Of a DNA stretch of 64,000 nt, positions 56,164 through 64,000 are shown piece after piece. Each line of letters starts with the position of its first letter. Position 1 is the stretch's first letter. Both the position numbers and the translations under genes were made by a program. The stretch spans positions 1 through 64,000 of the forward strand of contig CACNQT010000001.1 of the NCBI GenBank assembly GCA_902622705.1, given 5' to 3'. The notes beneath the pieces are model-generated. The model saw only the letters and a program-made list of their open reading frames with translations. It was not told the DNA's origin and did no database searches. The DNA is from an uncultured Prochlorococcus sp. Lineage in GTDB: Bacteria; Cyanobacteriota; Cyanobacteriia; PCC-6307; Cyanobiaceae.

Positions 56164-57153
56164 ATGACACAACTTTTTTACGACACAGATGCAGATCTAA
56201 GCCTTTTAAATAACAAAACAATTGCGATAATTGGATATGGTTCACAAGGTCATGCACATGCCTTAAACCTTAAAGATAGTGGTATGGATGTAATTGTAGG
56301 ATTGTATAAAGGCAGTAAGTCTGAAAGCAAAGCTAACAGTGATGGTCTAAAAGTATTTAGTGTCTCCGAAGCTTGCGAAAAAGCTGACTGGATAATGATT
56401 CTCCTCCCCGATGAGTTTCAAAAAGATGTTTACCTCAAAGAAATAGAACCGAACCTAAAAGAAGGTAAGATATTAAGTTTTGCTCATGGCTTTAATATAA
56501 GATTCGGACTTATCAAACCTCCTAATTTTGTGGATGTTGTAATGATTGCCCCAAAAGGGCCAGGACACACTGTTCGTTGGGAATACCAGAATGGTCAAGG
56601 AGTTCCTGCATTATTTGCTGTAGAGCAGGATTCTTCTGGAAGTGCAAGAGCATTAGCCATGGCTTACGCTAAAGGGATAGGTGGAACAAGAGCTGGGATA
56701 CTAGAAACAAATTTTAAGGAAGAAACAGAAACTGATTTATTTGGAGAGCAAGCAGTTTTATGCGGAGGCTTATCAGAACTCGTCAAATCAGGCTTCGAAA
56801 CTCTTGTAGAAGCAGGATATCAACCAGAACTTGCTTACTTCGAATGCTTACATGAAGTTAAACTTATTGTTGATCTAATGGTTAAGGGAGGTTTATCTCA
56901 AATGAGAGATTCAATTTCAAATACTGCAGAATATGGAGATTATGTTAGTGGCAAAAGACTAATTAATAGTGATACAAAGAAAGAAATGCAGAAAATTCTA
57001 AAAGATATTCAAGATGGGACTTTCGCTAAGAATTTTGTAGAAGAATGCGATAAAAATAAACCCTTAATGACAAAATTGAGAGAAGAGAACTCAAAACATG
57101 AAATTGAGAAGGTAGGAAAAGGGTTACGCTCGATGTTCAGTTGGCTGAAATAA
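56164..57153 (+). CDS. ilvC: Ketol-acid reductoisomerase
   Basis: 329 residues, class I (short) type. NADP binding is marked by [21 protein letters not shown], and the KARI domain has [14 protein letters not shown], the metal site around [16 protein letters not shown] and [15 protein letters not shown]. It makes the dihydroxy acids on the way to valine and isoleucine. The 3' end overlaps cobD by 13 nt. About 110 nt of AT-rich DNA upstream should include the promoter. Confidence 0.97.
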   Translation: MTQLFYDTDADLSLLNNKTIAIIGYGSQGHAHALNLKDSGMDVIVGLYKGSKSESKANSDGLKVFSVSEACEKADWIMILLPDEFQKDVYLKEIEPNLKEGKILSFAHGFNIRFGLIKPPNFVDVVMIAPKGPGHTVRWEYQNGQGVPALFAVEQDSSGSARALAMAYAKGIGGTRAGILETNFKEETETDLFGEQAVLCGGLSELVKSGFETLVEAGYQPELAYFECLHEVKLIVDLMVKGGLSQMRDSISNTAEYGDYVSGKRLINSDTKKEMQKILKDIQDGTFAKNFVEECDKNKPLMTKLREENSKHEIEKVGKGLRSMFSWLK

Positions 57154-58172
57154 ATTTATTTTTAATATTTCTTGGATCGATAGGTTTTGATTTATTGATA
57201 GGGGATCCAAGATTCTTAATCCACCCGGTACAAATAATTGGCTTTTATATAAAAAAAATATCTGATTACTTCATAAATAATTTCGGAAAAAATAAAAAGA
57301 TATTATTTTGGGGCGGCTTCATTATCGCTCTATCTACTATCGGAATTAGTTTTAGTCTAGGAAAATCAATAGAACTAAGTTATGTGCAATCAAGAAATCA
57401 AGTTTTTAGTGGATTGTTAATTTTTTTAGGACTTTCAAGTTGTATCGCTACTAAAGGACTGATTTCAAGTGTTAAAGAGATTGCAGAGCTAATAGAACGT
57501 AAGAAAATTAATCACAAAAACAAGATAATAATCAAAGAAAAGGTTCAAAGAATAGTAAGTAGGGATGTGAGTTCATCTTCTTTAGAACATCTTTTGAGAT
57601 CAAGTACCGAGAGTCTTACTGAAAATTCTGTTGATGGAATATTTGGGCCATTATTTTGGATTTTTGTTGGAATTATTTTTATGAAGTTCTCAATTTTTTT
57701 GCCAGGACCACTGTCACTTGGTTTTTCTTATAAAGCTATAAGTACTTTAGATTCAATGATAGGTTACAAACATGATTACTTGAGATATTTAGGTTTTTTT
57801 AGTGCAAAAATCGAAGATATTTTTACATTTTTTCCTTCAAGATTAGTTTTAATCACTTTACCTTTAGTTGGTTCCAAAGTTAATGACTATAAATCAATAA
57901 TAAAAAAAAGTTATCTTGATGGTAAAAAATATGATTCGCCCAATGCTGGGATTTCGGAAGCTATATTTGCCCATATTTCTGATATTAAATTAGGGGGGGA
58001 AAGTAAATATAAAAATGAAATTATTGAAAAGCCAATAATCAATTCAAATGGAGGAATTTGCACTGGAGAGAAAATTGAATTAATTTGTCAATTAATTTTG
58101 AGATTACAATTTTTATGGATAATAATTTTTATTTTAATTTTTTTTTTAATTTCGACTTTACTAATAAATTAG
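57141..58172 (+). CDS. cobD: Adenosylcobinamide-phosphate synthase
   Basis: 343 residues from a TTG start inside the ilvC 3' end (13-nt overlap). Membrane segments at the N-terminus ([18 protein letters not shown]), the loop [28 protein letters not shown] region with conserved acidic and serine residues, [16 protein letters not shown] and [14 protein letters not shown] identify the CbiB/CobD family. It attaches the aminopropanol arm during cobalamin-type cofactor synthesis. cobL is elsewhere in the window. Confidence 0.92.
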   Translation: MAEINLFLIFLGSIGFDLLIGDPRFLIHPVQIIGFYIKKISDYFINNFGKNKKILFWGGFIIALSTIGISFSLGKSIELSYVQSRNQVFSGLLIFLGLSSCIATKGLISSVKEIAELIERKKINHKNKIIIKEKVQRIVSRDVSSSSLEHLLRSSTESLTENSVDGIFGPLFWIFVGIIFMKFSIFLPGPLSLGFSYKAISTLDSMIGYKHDYLRYLGFFSAKIEDIFTFFPSRLVLITLPLVGSKVNDYKSIIKKSYLDGKKYDSPNAGISEAIFAHISDIKLGGESKYKNEIIEKPIINSNGGICTGEKIELICQLILRLQFLWIIIFILIFFLISTLLIN

Positions 58173-58206
58173 TTTAAAAATTATTAGTATAAGCAAAAAA
58201 GAATTT

Positions 58207-58446
58207 ATGCAAGAAAAAGACTCTCTTAATGAAAATCAATATGATGATTTTACTAATGAATCATCAAATGAATACTCAAAATGGGTAGACAATCGGGGGG
58301 ATGAAGTAAAGAATGTTTTTGGATTTAATAGCAGCGCCGAGCTCGTGAATGGTAGAGCAGCTATGATCGGATTCTTAATGCTCATATTAACCGAGTTGGT
58401 TTTTAGCGGCAGGCCTGTGACTTCTTCGATTTTCGGTATCAATTAA
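58207..58446 (+). CDS. hli: High-light-inducible protein (Hli)
   Basis: 79 residues. A polar N-terminus is followed by the single chlorophyll-binding helix ELVNGRAAMIGFLMLILTEL, with the glutamate, asparagine and arginine of the ExxNGR motif that bind chlorophyll and form the helix contact. Hli proteins protect photosystems under high light, low nutrients or phage infection. The long acidic N-terminus marks it as one of the larger, core-genome Hli types. The next gene begins 3 nt after the stop. Confidence 0.95.
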   Translation: MQEKDSLNENQYDDFTNESSNEYSKWVDNRGDEVKNVFGFNSSAELVNGRAAMIGFLMLILTELVFSGRPVTSSIFGIN

Positions 58447-58448
58447 AA

Positions 58449-58661
58449 ATGGAAGAAAAAAGATCTAATCCAATAAAAGTAATTCTATACATATCTATAT
58501 GGGTAATAATTTGGGGAACATTAGGATCTTTCATAGATTACCCTCTTTATAGAAATAAAATTTATTTAGAAGGAAGCATATATCAGTATCTTACTTTCAC
58601 AATTACAGCAATAATATCCATAATAAGTGCAAAGTTTTTTTATAAAAAATTTGAATTATAA
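58449..58661 (+). CDS. Small two-helix membrane protein, unknown
   Basis: 70 residues with two hydrophobic segments (VILYISIWVIIWGTLGSFI and YLTFTITAIISIISAKFF) separated by a short loop with YPLYRNKIYLEG, and a basic C-terminus. It starts 3 nt after the hli stop, so it is very likely co-transcribed with it. The DYPLYRNKI segment looks conserved-type, but I cannot name a family. The 3' end overlaps the convergent 85-residue gene by 6 nt. Confidence 0.7.
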   Translation: MEEKRSNPIKVILYISIWVIIWGTLGSFIDYPLYRNKIYLEGSIYQYLTFTITAIISIISAKFFYKKFEL

Positions 58662-58913
58662 AAATTTGTACCTAAATTTCTTAATAATTTTAGCTGGTTC
58701 CTTGTTGTCATTTGACTCATAAAGTATCCACTGGTGTGTCTCAGTATCATGATCACAACCATAATTTCCAGATAGATTTTCGTAACTTGAAAGATATGAA
58801 TGACAATTCTGGTCTGCCTCAAAAGCAGAGTCATAACCTGTTAGAAAATATATTAAAAATAGAAGGATTACTAACAAACAAAATACTTGAAAAAATAAAT
58901 TTACTACCTTCAT
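58656..58913 (-). CDS. Small exported or anchored protein (85 aa), unknown
   Basis: 85 residues from ATG at 58913 (MKVVNLFFQVF; a TTG four codons earlier is less likely). One hydrophobic segment (about 5-25, VFCLLVILLFLIYFL) leads to a soluble part with YDSAFEADQNCHSYLS and GNYGCDHDTETHQWILYES, containing two cysteines that could form a disulfide. Not a recognised family. It is on the strand opposite to hli and convergent with the 70-residue gene. Confidence 0.6.
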   Translation of the reverse strand: MKVVNLFFQVFCLLVILLFLIYFLTGYDSAFEADQNCHSYLSSYENLSGNYGCDHDTETHQWILYESNDNKEPAKIIKKFRYKFL

Positions 58914-58968
58914 AAAAATTTCCAAAATTTAAATATATCATTTAAAAAAATTTTTGATCAAAAAATAT

Positions 58969-59214
58969 TTAACGACCAACATTAAAAATAAAGTCATGGA
59001 AATCTTGATTCTTTAAATAAAGTAGGACTAGCAATATTAAAATAATGTTTAAGCCTATTACTATTGATCCAAAAATATTTATTTGTTTTTTACCTGGCAA
59101 AGTGTAAGTAAATTTCTTGCCTTTAAGAAAAGCTCCTAAGCCTTTTTTTTCTTTTTTTGATTCTTTTATTTCAGCATCATTTTTAATTTCATTATTAGAG
59201 AACCCTTTTACCAT
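58969..59214 (-). CDS. Small protein with C-terminal membrane helix, unknown
   Basis: 81 residues from ATG at 59214 (MVKGFSNNEIKND); the frame is open to a TTG at 59247 but this adds only 11 unremarkable codons. A lysine-rich polar N-terminus (EIKESKKEKKGLGAFLKGKK) precedes a single membrane helix (FGSIVIGLNIILILLVLLYL) near the C-terminus. Probably a tail-anchored or single-span protein with the basic part in the cytoplasm. Family not recognised. Confidence 0.6.
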   Translation of the reverse strand: MVKGFSNNEIKNDAEIKESKKEKKGLGAFLKGKKFTYTLPGKKQINIFGSIVIGLNIILILLVLLYLKNQDFHDFIFNVGR

Positions 59215-59268
59215 TGCAACTAAAAATCCAAGTTTATAATATTCCAAAAAAATAAAATTTTTTAATAA

Positions 59269-59580
59269 TTAACAATTTTTAATCACAAAGGGGACCATAA
59301 ATGAAATTCTCTCATTTGAGAAATTTTTAAAAAAATAAGCTTCAATAATTGCAGACTGCATCCCCAATAAACTTGATTGACATTTGAATCTATTTTGGTC
59401 AAATACAACTAATTGAAGTTTTTCTATTTCAGAAACTAACTCTTTACAAACTTGGATTTGAAAATCATTAATGCAATGATTAGATACTTTTAAAATCTTG
59501 GATTTTGTTGGTATTGTTTCTGCCATAACAAAATTAGATAACAACAAAAATTTTAGGAATAAAAAAGTTAAACATTTCAT
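59269..59580 (-). CDS. Small secreted cysteine-containing protein, unknown
   Basis: 103 residues with a clear signal peptide (CLTFLFLKFLLLSNFVMAE, about 1-21, cleavage after Met-Ala). The mature part has four cysteines (in SNHCINDF, VCKELVSEI, RFKCQSSL and the last residue, IKNC), which could form two disulfides in the periplasm. The mix of helical and beta residues suggests a small folded domain. I cannot assign a family. It is on the same strand as the preceding small gene, 54 nt apart. Confidence 0.65.
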   Translation of the reverse strand: MKCLTFLFLKFLLLSNFVMAETIPTKSKILKVSNHCINDFQIQVCKELVSEIEKLQLVVFDQNRFKCQSSLLGMQSAIIEAYFFKNFSNERISFMVPFVIKNC

Positions 59581-59656
59581 TACTACTTAAGACTTCAAAA
59601 TTTGAGATCCCTTGTTAAGTTTTTTGATCAAAGAGCAAATAAGATTTAATTGAAAT

Positions 59657-59686
59657 TTAAAAAAAAGATGCTCTACATAGAGCACC
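59657..59686 (-). terminator. Rho-independent terminator downstream of the HU gene
   Basis: Read on the minus strand, GGTGCTCT and AGAGCATC (59686-59667) form an 8-bp stem with a 4-nt loop ATGT and one G-T pair, followed by a run of T residues. It lies 34 nt after the HU stop codon. Confidence 0.85.
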
Positions 59687-59719
59687 TTGCTAATAAAGAA
59701 AGAAATAGGTTAAAAAAGT

Positions 59720-59995
59720 TTACCCTTGAACTCTATCCTTAAAAAGTTTGCCTGCTGAGAATGTTGGAACTCTTTTAGCAGGTATTGCTATTTTTTCGCC
59801 TGTCTTAGGGTTTAATCCCTGTCTTGCAGAACGATCTCTTGGCTCAAAAGAACCAAATCCTAGTATGGAGACTTTTTTGCCTTCCACTACTGAATCAACA
59901 ATAGTTTCAATAGCTGCATCAACAACTAAAGAAACATCCGTTTTTGTGAGCTCTGTACGAGCAGCAACAAGATTTACTAAATCAGCTTTGTTCAT
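59720..59995 (-). CDS. hup: HU-family DNA-binding protein
   Basis: 91 residues from ATG at 59995 (MNKADLVNLVAARTEL). An upstream 11-codon extension is open but not HU-like. The beta-arm proline signature is in GFGSFEPRDRSARQGLNPKTG, and the C-terminus is PTFSAGKLFKDRV. HU bends DNA and organises the nucleoid. The 5' side is a long gap of about 620 nt before glgX, with a GC-richer patch about 75-175 nt upstream, and a terminator lies after the gene. Confidence 0.96.
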   Translation of the reverse strand: MNKADLVNLVAARTELTKTDVSLVVDAAIETIVDSVVEGKKVSILGFGSFEPRDRSARQGLNPKTGEKIAIPAKRVPTFSAGKLFKDRVQG

Positions 59996-60618
59996 TGAAT
60001 TGTTTATAAAGCAGAGATTTAGAGACAAGATTTTTAATCAAGCCTAAAAACCTCGAACTTGCATATCATATGGAGCAAATACAAATACGGCAACCGAAAA
60101 TGCCGGCGGCGCAAAGCTTTATACAAATCTCAGGGACATATTTAGCTACATTTTTATTTTTCTAGCGGCATATTTTTCTTATATAAAAAATGGCCTCTTT
60201 AATTAGAAAACAGCTAAACCCATTGGCAACACTAGATTTAGCCTTAAAAAAACTAATTTAATTTATCAAAAGGATGAATGTCAAAGAGTCATCAAGTTAA
60301 GAATTTGAAGTATTTATTATGTTTTATTAATTTTCAGATATATTTCCTTCTCATCACATGAAAAATCATGATTTGTATTTTGAAATCAAAAAAAATCTGG
60401 TTTTCTAATTATTAAATATTCTCTATAATTCGTTATATGCACTGAGCAGATAGATGAATAAATTCTAATTAGTTAGAAAATCAATATTCTCCAAGATCTA
60501 ATAAAAATAATAAGTGAAATCTTAAATTTGAGTTTTTTTATAATTTTGCATCTATTATTCAAATATTAGTAATTTAATAAATTATCCAAATAATTAACTA
60601 ATCTATGATAAAGAGAAA
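59996..60618. other. Long intergenic region between HU gene and glgX
   Basis: About 620 nt between two divergent genes, so it must hold both promoters. It is AT-rich except for a patch at about 60070-60170 that contains CGGCAACCG and GCCGGCGGCGC. A 31-codon frame on the plus strand covers this patch (separate entry). The minus strand of the patch could be part of a long HU leader, with a short hairpin CGGCA/TGCCG (60088-60105). The rest shows nothing I can assign. Confidence 0.5.
60070..60165 (+). CDS. Possible tiny ORF (31 aa) over a GC-richer patch
   Basis: An ATG-initiated frame of 31 codons (MEQIQIRQPKMPAAQSFIQI then SGTYLATFLFF) that coincides with the only GC-richer stretch in the intergenic region, and ends in a short hydrophobic tail. 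The base composition is more like coding DNA than the surroundings. No homologue known to me; it may be a leader peptide, a gene remnant or chance. Confidence 0.3.
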   Translation: MEQIQIRQPKMPAAQSFIQISGTYLATFLFF

Positions 60619-62652
60619 GTGAATCATATCAATAAAGGTGAACCATTTCCTTTAGGAAGTTCTCTAACTTCACAAGGAGTTAATTTTTCCCTAATAGCCA
60701 CAAATGCAGAATATGTAGAAATCTTATTATTTGAGAAAGAAGACTCTATTTCCCCAAAAACTATATTGAAATTAGATCAGAATCATAATACTGGTCCCTA
60801 TTGGCATGTGGAAATAAAAAATCTAAATGAAGGTTGTATTTATGCTTTTAGAGTAAAACAAAAAAATAATGAAATTAATAATAACTATGAAAAAAAAGTA
60901 TTACTTGATCCATGCGCAAGGGGTATTACTGGATGGGAAAGTTATAAAAGAGAAAATGCATTAACAACTCAAGAAAATACTAATTCTTGTCTTAAGAGCG
61001 TAGTTTGCGATAGAAAATTATTTAATTTTAAGGATTATCCAAGACCGAAACATTCTTGGGAAGAAACAATTATTTATGAACTCCATATCAAATCCTTCAC
61101 TGAATCAACTGATAAAAATGAAAGTTGTTTAAAGAAATTTTTAAAAAAAATTCCGTATCTCAAAGAACTTGGTATTACAACAATTGAATTACTTCCAATT
61201 TTTTGTTTTGATCCAACTGATGCACCAAATGGTTTGGGAAATTTTTGGGGTTATAGTCCAATCAATTGGTTTACCCCTCATTTTGAATATCTTTCGAATG
61301 AATCCGCCGAAAAAAATAGAGAGGAATTTAGAAGATTAGTAGAGGAATGTCATAAAGCAAATATTGAAGTCATCTTAGATGTTGTATACAATCACACGTC
61401 TGAGGGAGATTCTCAAGGTCCTGCAATATCTTGGAAAGGTATAGATGAAAATCTTTATTACTTTATAGGAAAAGATAAAAATTATCAGGACGTCTCAGGG
61501 TGCGGTAATACTATTGCAGCAAACAGAGGATTGGTTAGAAAACTAATAATTGAATCATTAAAATGTTGGGCGAGTGAATTTGGAGTAGACGGTTTTAGAT
61601 TTGATTTAGGAATTGCCCTATCAAGAGGAGAAAATCTTGCGCCACTCCAAAATCCTCCAATTTTTGAAGATATTGAATGTGAACCAGAACTTATCGACAT
61701 CAAATTAATAAGTGAACCATGGGATTGTGGTGGTTTATATAAATTAGGTGATTTCCCATCTAAGAATACTTTCACTTGGAATGGTCATTTTAGAGATGAC
61801 TTGCGGAAATTTTGGAAAGGGGATAAAGATACAGCTTGGAATATGAGCGATAAAATAAAAGGTACTCCATCGATTTATAAAGAAGATTGTATTTTCCCAA
61901 AATCAATTAATTTTATTACTTCACATGATGGATTTACTCTAAAAGATTTAGTAACTTTCAATAGAAAACATAATTTTGCCAATAGAGAACAAAATAGAGA
62001 TGGTGACAACCATAATAATTCTTGGAATCATGGAACAGAGGGACCAACTACAAACTTATTGATCAATGATTTAAGAAAAAGACAACAAAAAAATCTTATT
62101 CTTAGTTTACTCATCTCTAAAGGTGTTCCAATGATACTTATGGGAGATGAGATAGGAAGATCACAAGGCGGCAACAATAATTCTTGGTGCCAAAATAATT
62201 TATTGGGCTGGATGAATTGGGAACATGATCAACAAGATCTGGAATTATTAGAATATTTTAAATATGTTTTAAAAATCCGAAAAAAACTAATAAACATTTT
62301 TAATCCATCATTCTTCCCTAACAATCAAACCAATGAAAATATTCCAACATATCATTGGCATGGAACAAAGTTAGATAGCCCCGATTGGAGTAGTTGGTCT
62401 CATACAGTTGCCTTTAGCATTAACAAAGGGACTACTAATCCGCTCGTATGGATTGGTTTAAATGCATATTCAAAAAGTATCGATTTCCACTTGCCAAAAT
62501 GTAAATATAATTGGTTAAAAGTTATTGACACTAACATGACTGGGATTTTTGAACCCTTAACTATTAATGAAAAATCTTTATCAATAAAGAGTAGAAGCTC
62601 TTTATTAATCATTTCAGAAGAAGTATTTGAGGCAAAAAATAATATATTCTAA
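60619..62652 (+). CDS. glgX: Glycogen debranching enzyme / isoamylase GlgX
   Basis: 677 residues from a GTG start. An N-terminal CBM48-like domain (PFPLGSSLTSQGVNFSLIATN) precedes the GH13 barrel: ELHIKSFTES, EVILDVVYNHTSEG, the nucleophile in VDGFRFDLGIAL, the acid-base glutamate in LISEPWDCGGLY and ITSHDGFTLKDLV. It removes alpha-1,6 branches during glycogen breakdown. It ends with tRNA-Gly on the opposite strand 2 nt later. The upstream long gap probably holds regulatory sequence. Confidence 0.95.
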   Translation: MNHINKGEPFPLGSSLTSQGVNFSLIATNAEYVEILLFEKEDSISPKTILKLDQNHNTGPYWHVEIKNLNEGCIYAFRVKQKNNEINNNYEKKVLLDPCARGITGWESYKRENALTTQENTNSCLKSVVCDRKLFNFKDYPRPKHSWEETIIYELHIKSFTESTDKNESCLKKFLKKIPYLKELGITTIELLPIFCFDPTDAPNGLGNFWGYSPINWFTPHFEYLSNESAEKNREEFRRLVEECHKANIEVILDVVYNHTSEGDSQGPAISWKGIDENLYYFIGKDKNYQDVSGCGNTIAANRGLVRKLIIESLKCWASEFGVDGFRFDLGIALSRGENLAPLQNPPIFEDIECEPELIDIKLISEPWDCGGLYKLGDFPSKNTFTWNGHFRDDLRKFWKGDKDTAWNMSDKIKGTPSIYKEDCIFPKSINFITSHDGFTLKDLVTFNRKHNFANREQNRDGDNHNNSWNHGTEGPTTNLLINDLRKRQQKNLILSLLISKGVPMILMGDEIGRSQGGNNNSWCQNNLLGWMNWEHDQQDLELLEYFKYVLKIRKKLINIFNPSFFPNNQTNENIPTYHWHGTKLDSPDWSSWSHTVAFSINKGTTNPLVWIGLNAYSKSIDFHLPKCKYNWLKVIDTNMTGIFEPLTINEKSLSIKSRSSLLIISEEVFEAKNNIF

Positions 62653-62653
62653 A

Positions 62654-62724
62654 AGCGGGCGGCGGGAATCGAACCCGCATCTTCAGCTTGGAAGGCTGAG
62701 GTTTTACCACTAAACCACGCCCGC
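62654..62724 (-). tRNA. tRNA-Gly (anticodon TCC)
   Basis: On the minus strand the acceptor stem GCGGGCG pairs with CGCCCGC (discriminator T); the D-arm is GGTTTAGTGGTAAAACC-like, the anticodon stem CTCAGC pairs with GCTGAG around loop CTTCCAA (anticodon TCC), and the T-arm has GGTTCGATTCC. No CCA is encoded. It is convergent with glgX and divergent from the next transporter gene. Confidence 0.95.
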
Positions 62725-62785
62725 ATTAAGTCATAGAATTACCCTTGTAATAATACATTATCAAACAATCAACAAAGTAAAAAGA

Positions 62786-64000
62786 TTGGAAAATTCACAC
62801 TCGAAAAAAAATATTACTAAATCAACAACAAGATTAATGTTCTCTTATGGCCTAGGAGATGCAGGCACAGGTTTAGTCGCGACGCAATTTGGTTTTTTTC
62901 TGTTCAGATTCTTTATTTCTGCTGGTTTACCAGTAATAATTGCAGGTTCATTATTAATGTTAATAAAGATATGGGACGCAGTTAATGATCCGATAATTGG
63001 ATGGTTAAGTGATCGAACCAAATCAAGATGGGGGCCTAGAATCCCTTGGATGGTAACAGCATCTGTTCCTCTTGGTTTTTCTTTAGCTGCCATATGGTGG
63101 ACACCCAACGGTTCCGTGCTAACCAAGACTATTTACTATGCCATAATTTCTATAGTCGTAATGACTGCCTATACAAGTATTAATCTTCCTTTTGCAGCTC
63201 TATCTACTGAAATTTCTGAAAAAACAGAAATAAGAACAAGACTAAACGCATCTAGATTTACTGGCTCAATAATTGCAGGACTAACTGGTTTAATAATTGC
63301 TGGAGTTGTATTAGGTTCTGAAGTATCAGCAAATAATGAATATTTTTTAATGGGTAAAATAAGTGGATGTATTGCAGTTGCAGCAACATTAATTTCTTGT
63401 TGGGGATTGGCTCCATTTGCAAAAAAAGCAAGAAGGCCTTCAGGAAAAGTGGAAGCCATAACACTTCAATTCAAAAGAATCTTCAGAAATAAAAAATTTC
63501 TAAAAGTTATTACGCTTTATATTCTTCTCTGGTGCTCCTTACAATTGATGCAAACTGTAGCTTTAATTTATGTAGAAGATGTACTGAATGTACCAACATA
63601 TATTGCGAAGTGGATCCCGATACCTTTCCAAATTAGCGCTTTATTTGGTTTACAAATATGGACCAGAGTATCAAATAAATTGAATAGGATTTCAGCTTTA
63701 AACTATGGAGCGATGATTTGGATTCTTTCATGTACGGCAACTTTGTTTTTCCCTTCTTTATCTAGGGTTTCAGAAGTTGGGGATAATTTATTTCTAAATT
63801 CAGGAAATATAATTTTGTTCATTCTTCTAATTTTCGTAATTTGTCTTATTGGTATTGGAGCTTCAACTGCTTTTCTTATCCCTTGGTCGCTACTACCTGA
63901 TGCAATAGATGAAGATCCAGAAAAGCCAGCAGGACTATATACCGCTTGGATGGTACTTATTCAGAAGATTGGTATCGCGTTCAGCGTTCAATTATTAGGA
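62786..64000 (+). CDS. GPH-family sugar/cation symporter (MFS), 3' end cut by window edge
   Basis: An open frame from TTG at 62786 runs to the end of the window, giving about 405 residues. It has many membrane segments and the MFS_2 (glycoside-pentoside-hexuronide, MelB-like) signatures: YGLGDAGTGLVATQFGFF at the start, AVNDPIIGWLSDRTKSRWGPRIPWM with the conserved DP and RTKSRWG loop, and LLPDAIDEDPEKPAG in the second half, where acidic residues coordinate the cation. The substrate, sugar or other, is unknown. The nearby glgX suggests but does not prove a link to carbohydrate. A start at a later methionine is possible. Confidence 0.9.
   Translation, partial: MENSHSKKNITKSTTRLMFSYGLGDAGTGLVATQFGFFLFRFFISAGLPVIIAGSLLMLIKIWDAVNDPIIGWLSDRTKSRWGPRIPWMVTASVPLGFSLAAIWWTPNGSVLTKTIYYAIISIVVMTAYTSINLPFAALSTEISEKTEIRTRLNASRFTGSIIAGLTGLIIAGVVLGSEVSANNEYFLMGKISGCIAVAATLISCWGLAPFAKKARRPSGKVEAITLQFKRIFRNKKFLKVITLYILLWCSLQLMQTVALIYVEDVLNVPTYIAKWIPIPFQISALFGLQIWTRVSNKLNRISALNYGAMIWILSCTATLFFPSLSRVSEVGDNLFLNSGNIILFILLIFVICLIGIGASTAFLIPWSLLPDAIDEDPEKPAGLYTAWMVLIQKIGIAFSVQLLG

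Noticed and set aside
58640..58915. Plus- and minus-strand frames around 58.7-58.9 kb other than the 85-residue protein
   Set aside because: They lack hydrophobic or folded features, whereas the chosen minus-strand frame has a signal-like helix and cysteines.
59748..60047. 99-codon plus-strand frame opposite the HU gene
   Set aside because: Antisense of HU, which has a full family signature.
62845..63464. Minus-strand frames within the GPH transporter
   Set aside because: Antisense shadows of a continuous membrane-protein frame with MelB-family motifs.

Overview
The window is core chromosome of a high-light-adapted Prochlorococcus, or a very close picocyanobacterial relative. The evidence is the very AT-rich DNA, tightly packed genes with 4-nt overlaps, few Shine-Dalgarno sequences, many TTG/GTG starts, a high-light-inducible protein, a nickel superoxide dismutase, cyanobacterial cell-division proteins (ZipN/Ftn2, and FtsQ-FtsZ without FtsA) and a ClpR-ClpP pair. 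Species-level placement is inference, since no search was run.

Layout. 1-4374: a truncated family-2 glycosyltransferase, an LptD/OstA-like outer-membrane protein and about 1.1 kb of AT-rich DNA without a convincing gene; this looks like the edge of a cell-surface genomic island. 4375-9815: minus-strand block lexA, argF, ftsH, ribD and two small conserved genes, with a LexA box in front of lexA. 9899-17300: cobL, nadK, pheS, surE, a DUF3611 protein, ribF, thiE-thiS and two very short genes. 17300-24791: two minus-strand runs, era / trmD-ispF (read as one continuous frame) / TIGR03792 protein / larB, and ffh / rpsP / phoH / Bax-inhibitor-like. 24839-33461: zipN, pdhA, a group 2 sigma factor, nnr, mnmA, lnt. 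33548-38931: an FKBP isomerase, the nickel module sodN-sodX with a convergent NicO-type transporter, trpC, lpd and a SpoU methyltransferase. 39142-46376: murA, tiny ORFs, tRNA-Leu, argD, folC, a GlcD-like oxidase, a CodA-like amidohydrolase and tRNA-His. 46449-53505: miaB, ddl, an unknown membrane protein, ftsQ, ftsZ, SRP RNA, panB, hemW. 53602-60000: PIN-TRAM protein, clpR-clpP, ilvC, cobD, hli, four small proteins of unknown function and the HU gene. 60000-64000: an intergenic stretch with a GC-richer patch, glgX, tRNA-Gly and a truncated GPH-family transporter.

How the genes work together. Most are housekeeping: amino acids (argF, argD, trpC, ilvC), cofactors (ribD, ribF, thiE, thiS, cobL, cobD, panB, nadK, folC), envelope and division (murA, ddl, ftsQ, ftsZ, zipN, lnt, LptD-like), protein targeting (ffh and its RNA), protein quality control (ftsH, clpR, clpP, FKBP) and RNA modification (trmD, mnmA, miaB, SpoU). 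The clearest functional module is nickel superoxide dismutase with its maturation peptidase and a probable nickel permease.

I see no CRISPR array, insertion sequence, prophage or toxin-antitoxin locus, and no clearly new multi-gene system. The points most worth a second look are the TrmD-IspF reading frame, two genes whose conserved N-termini lie upstream of any normal start codon (sodX and spoU), paired tiny membrane ORFs near 40.6 kb, an inverted repeat upstream of ftsH, and several unexplained small genes.
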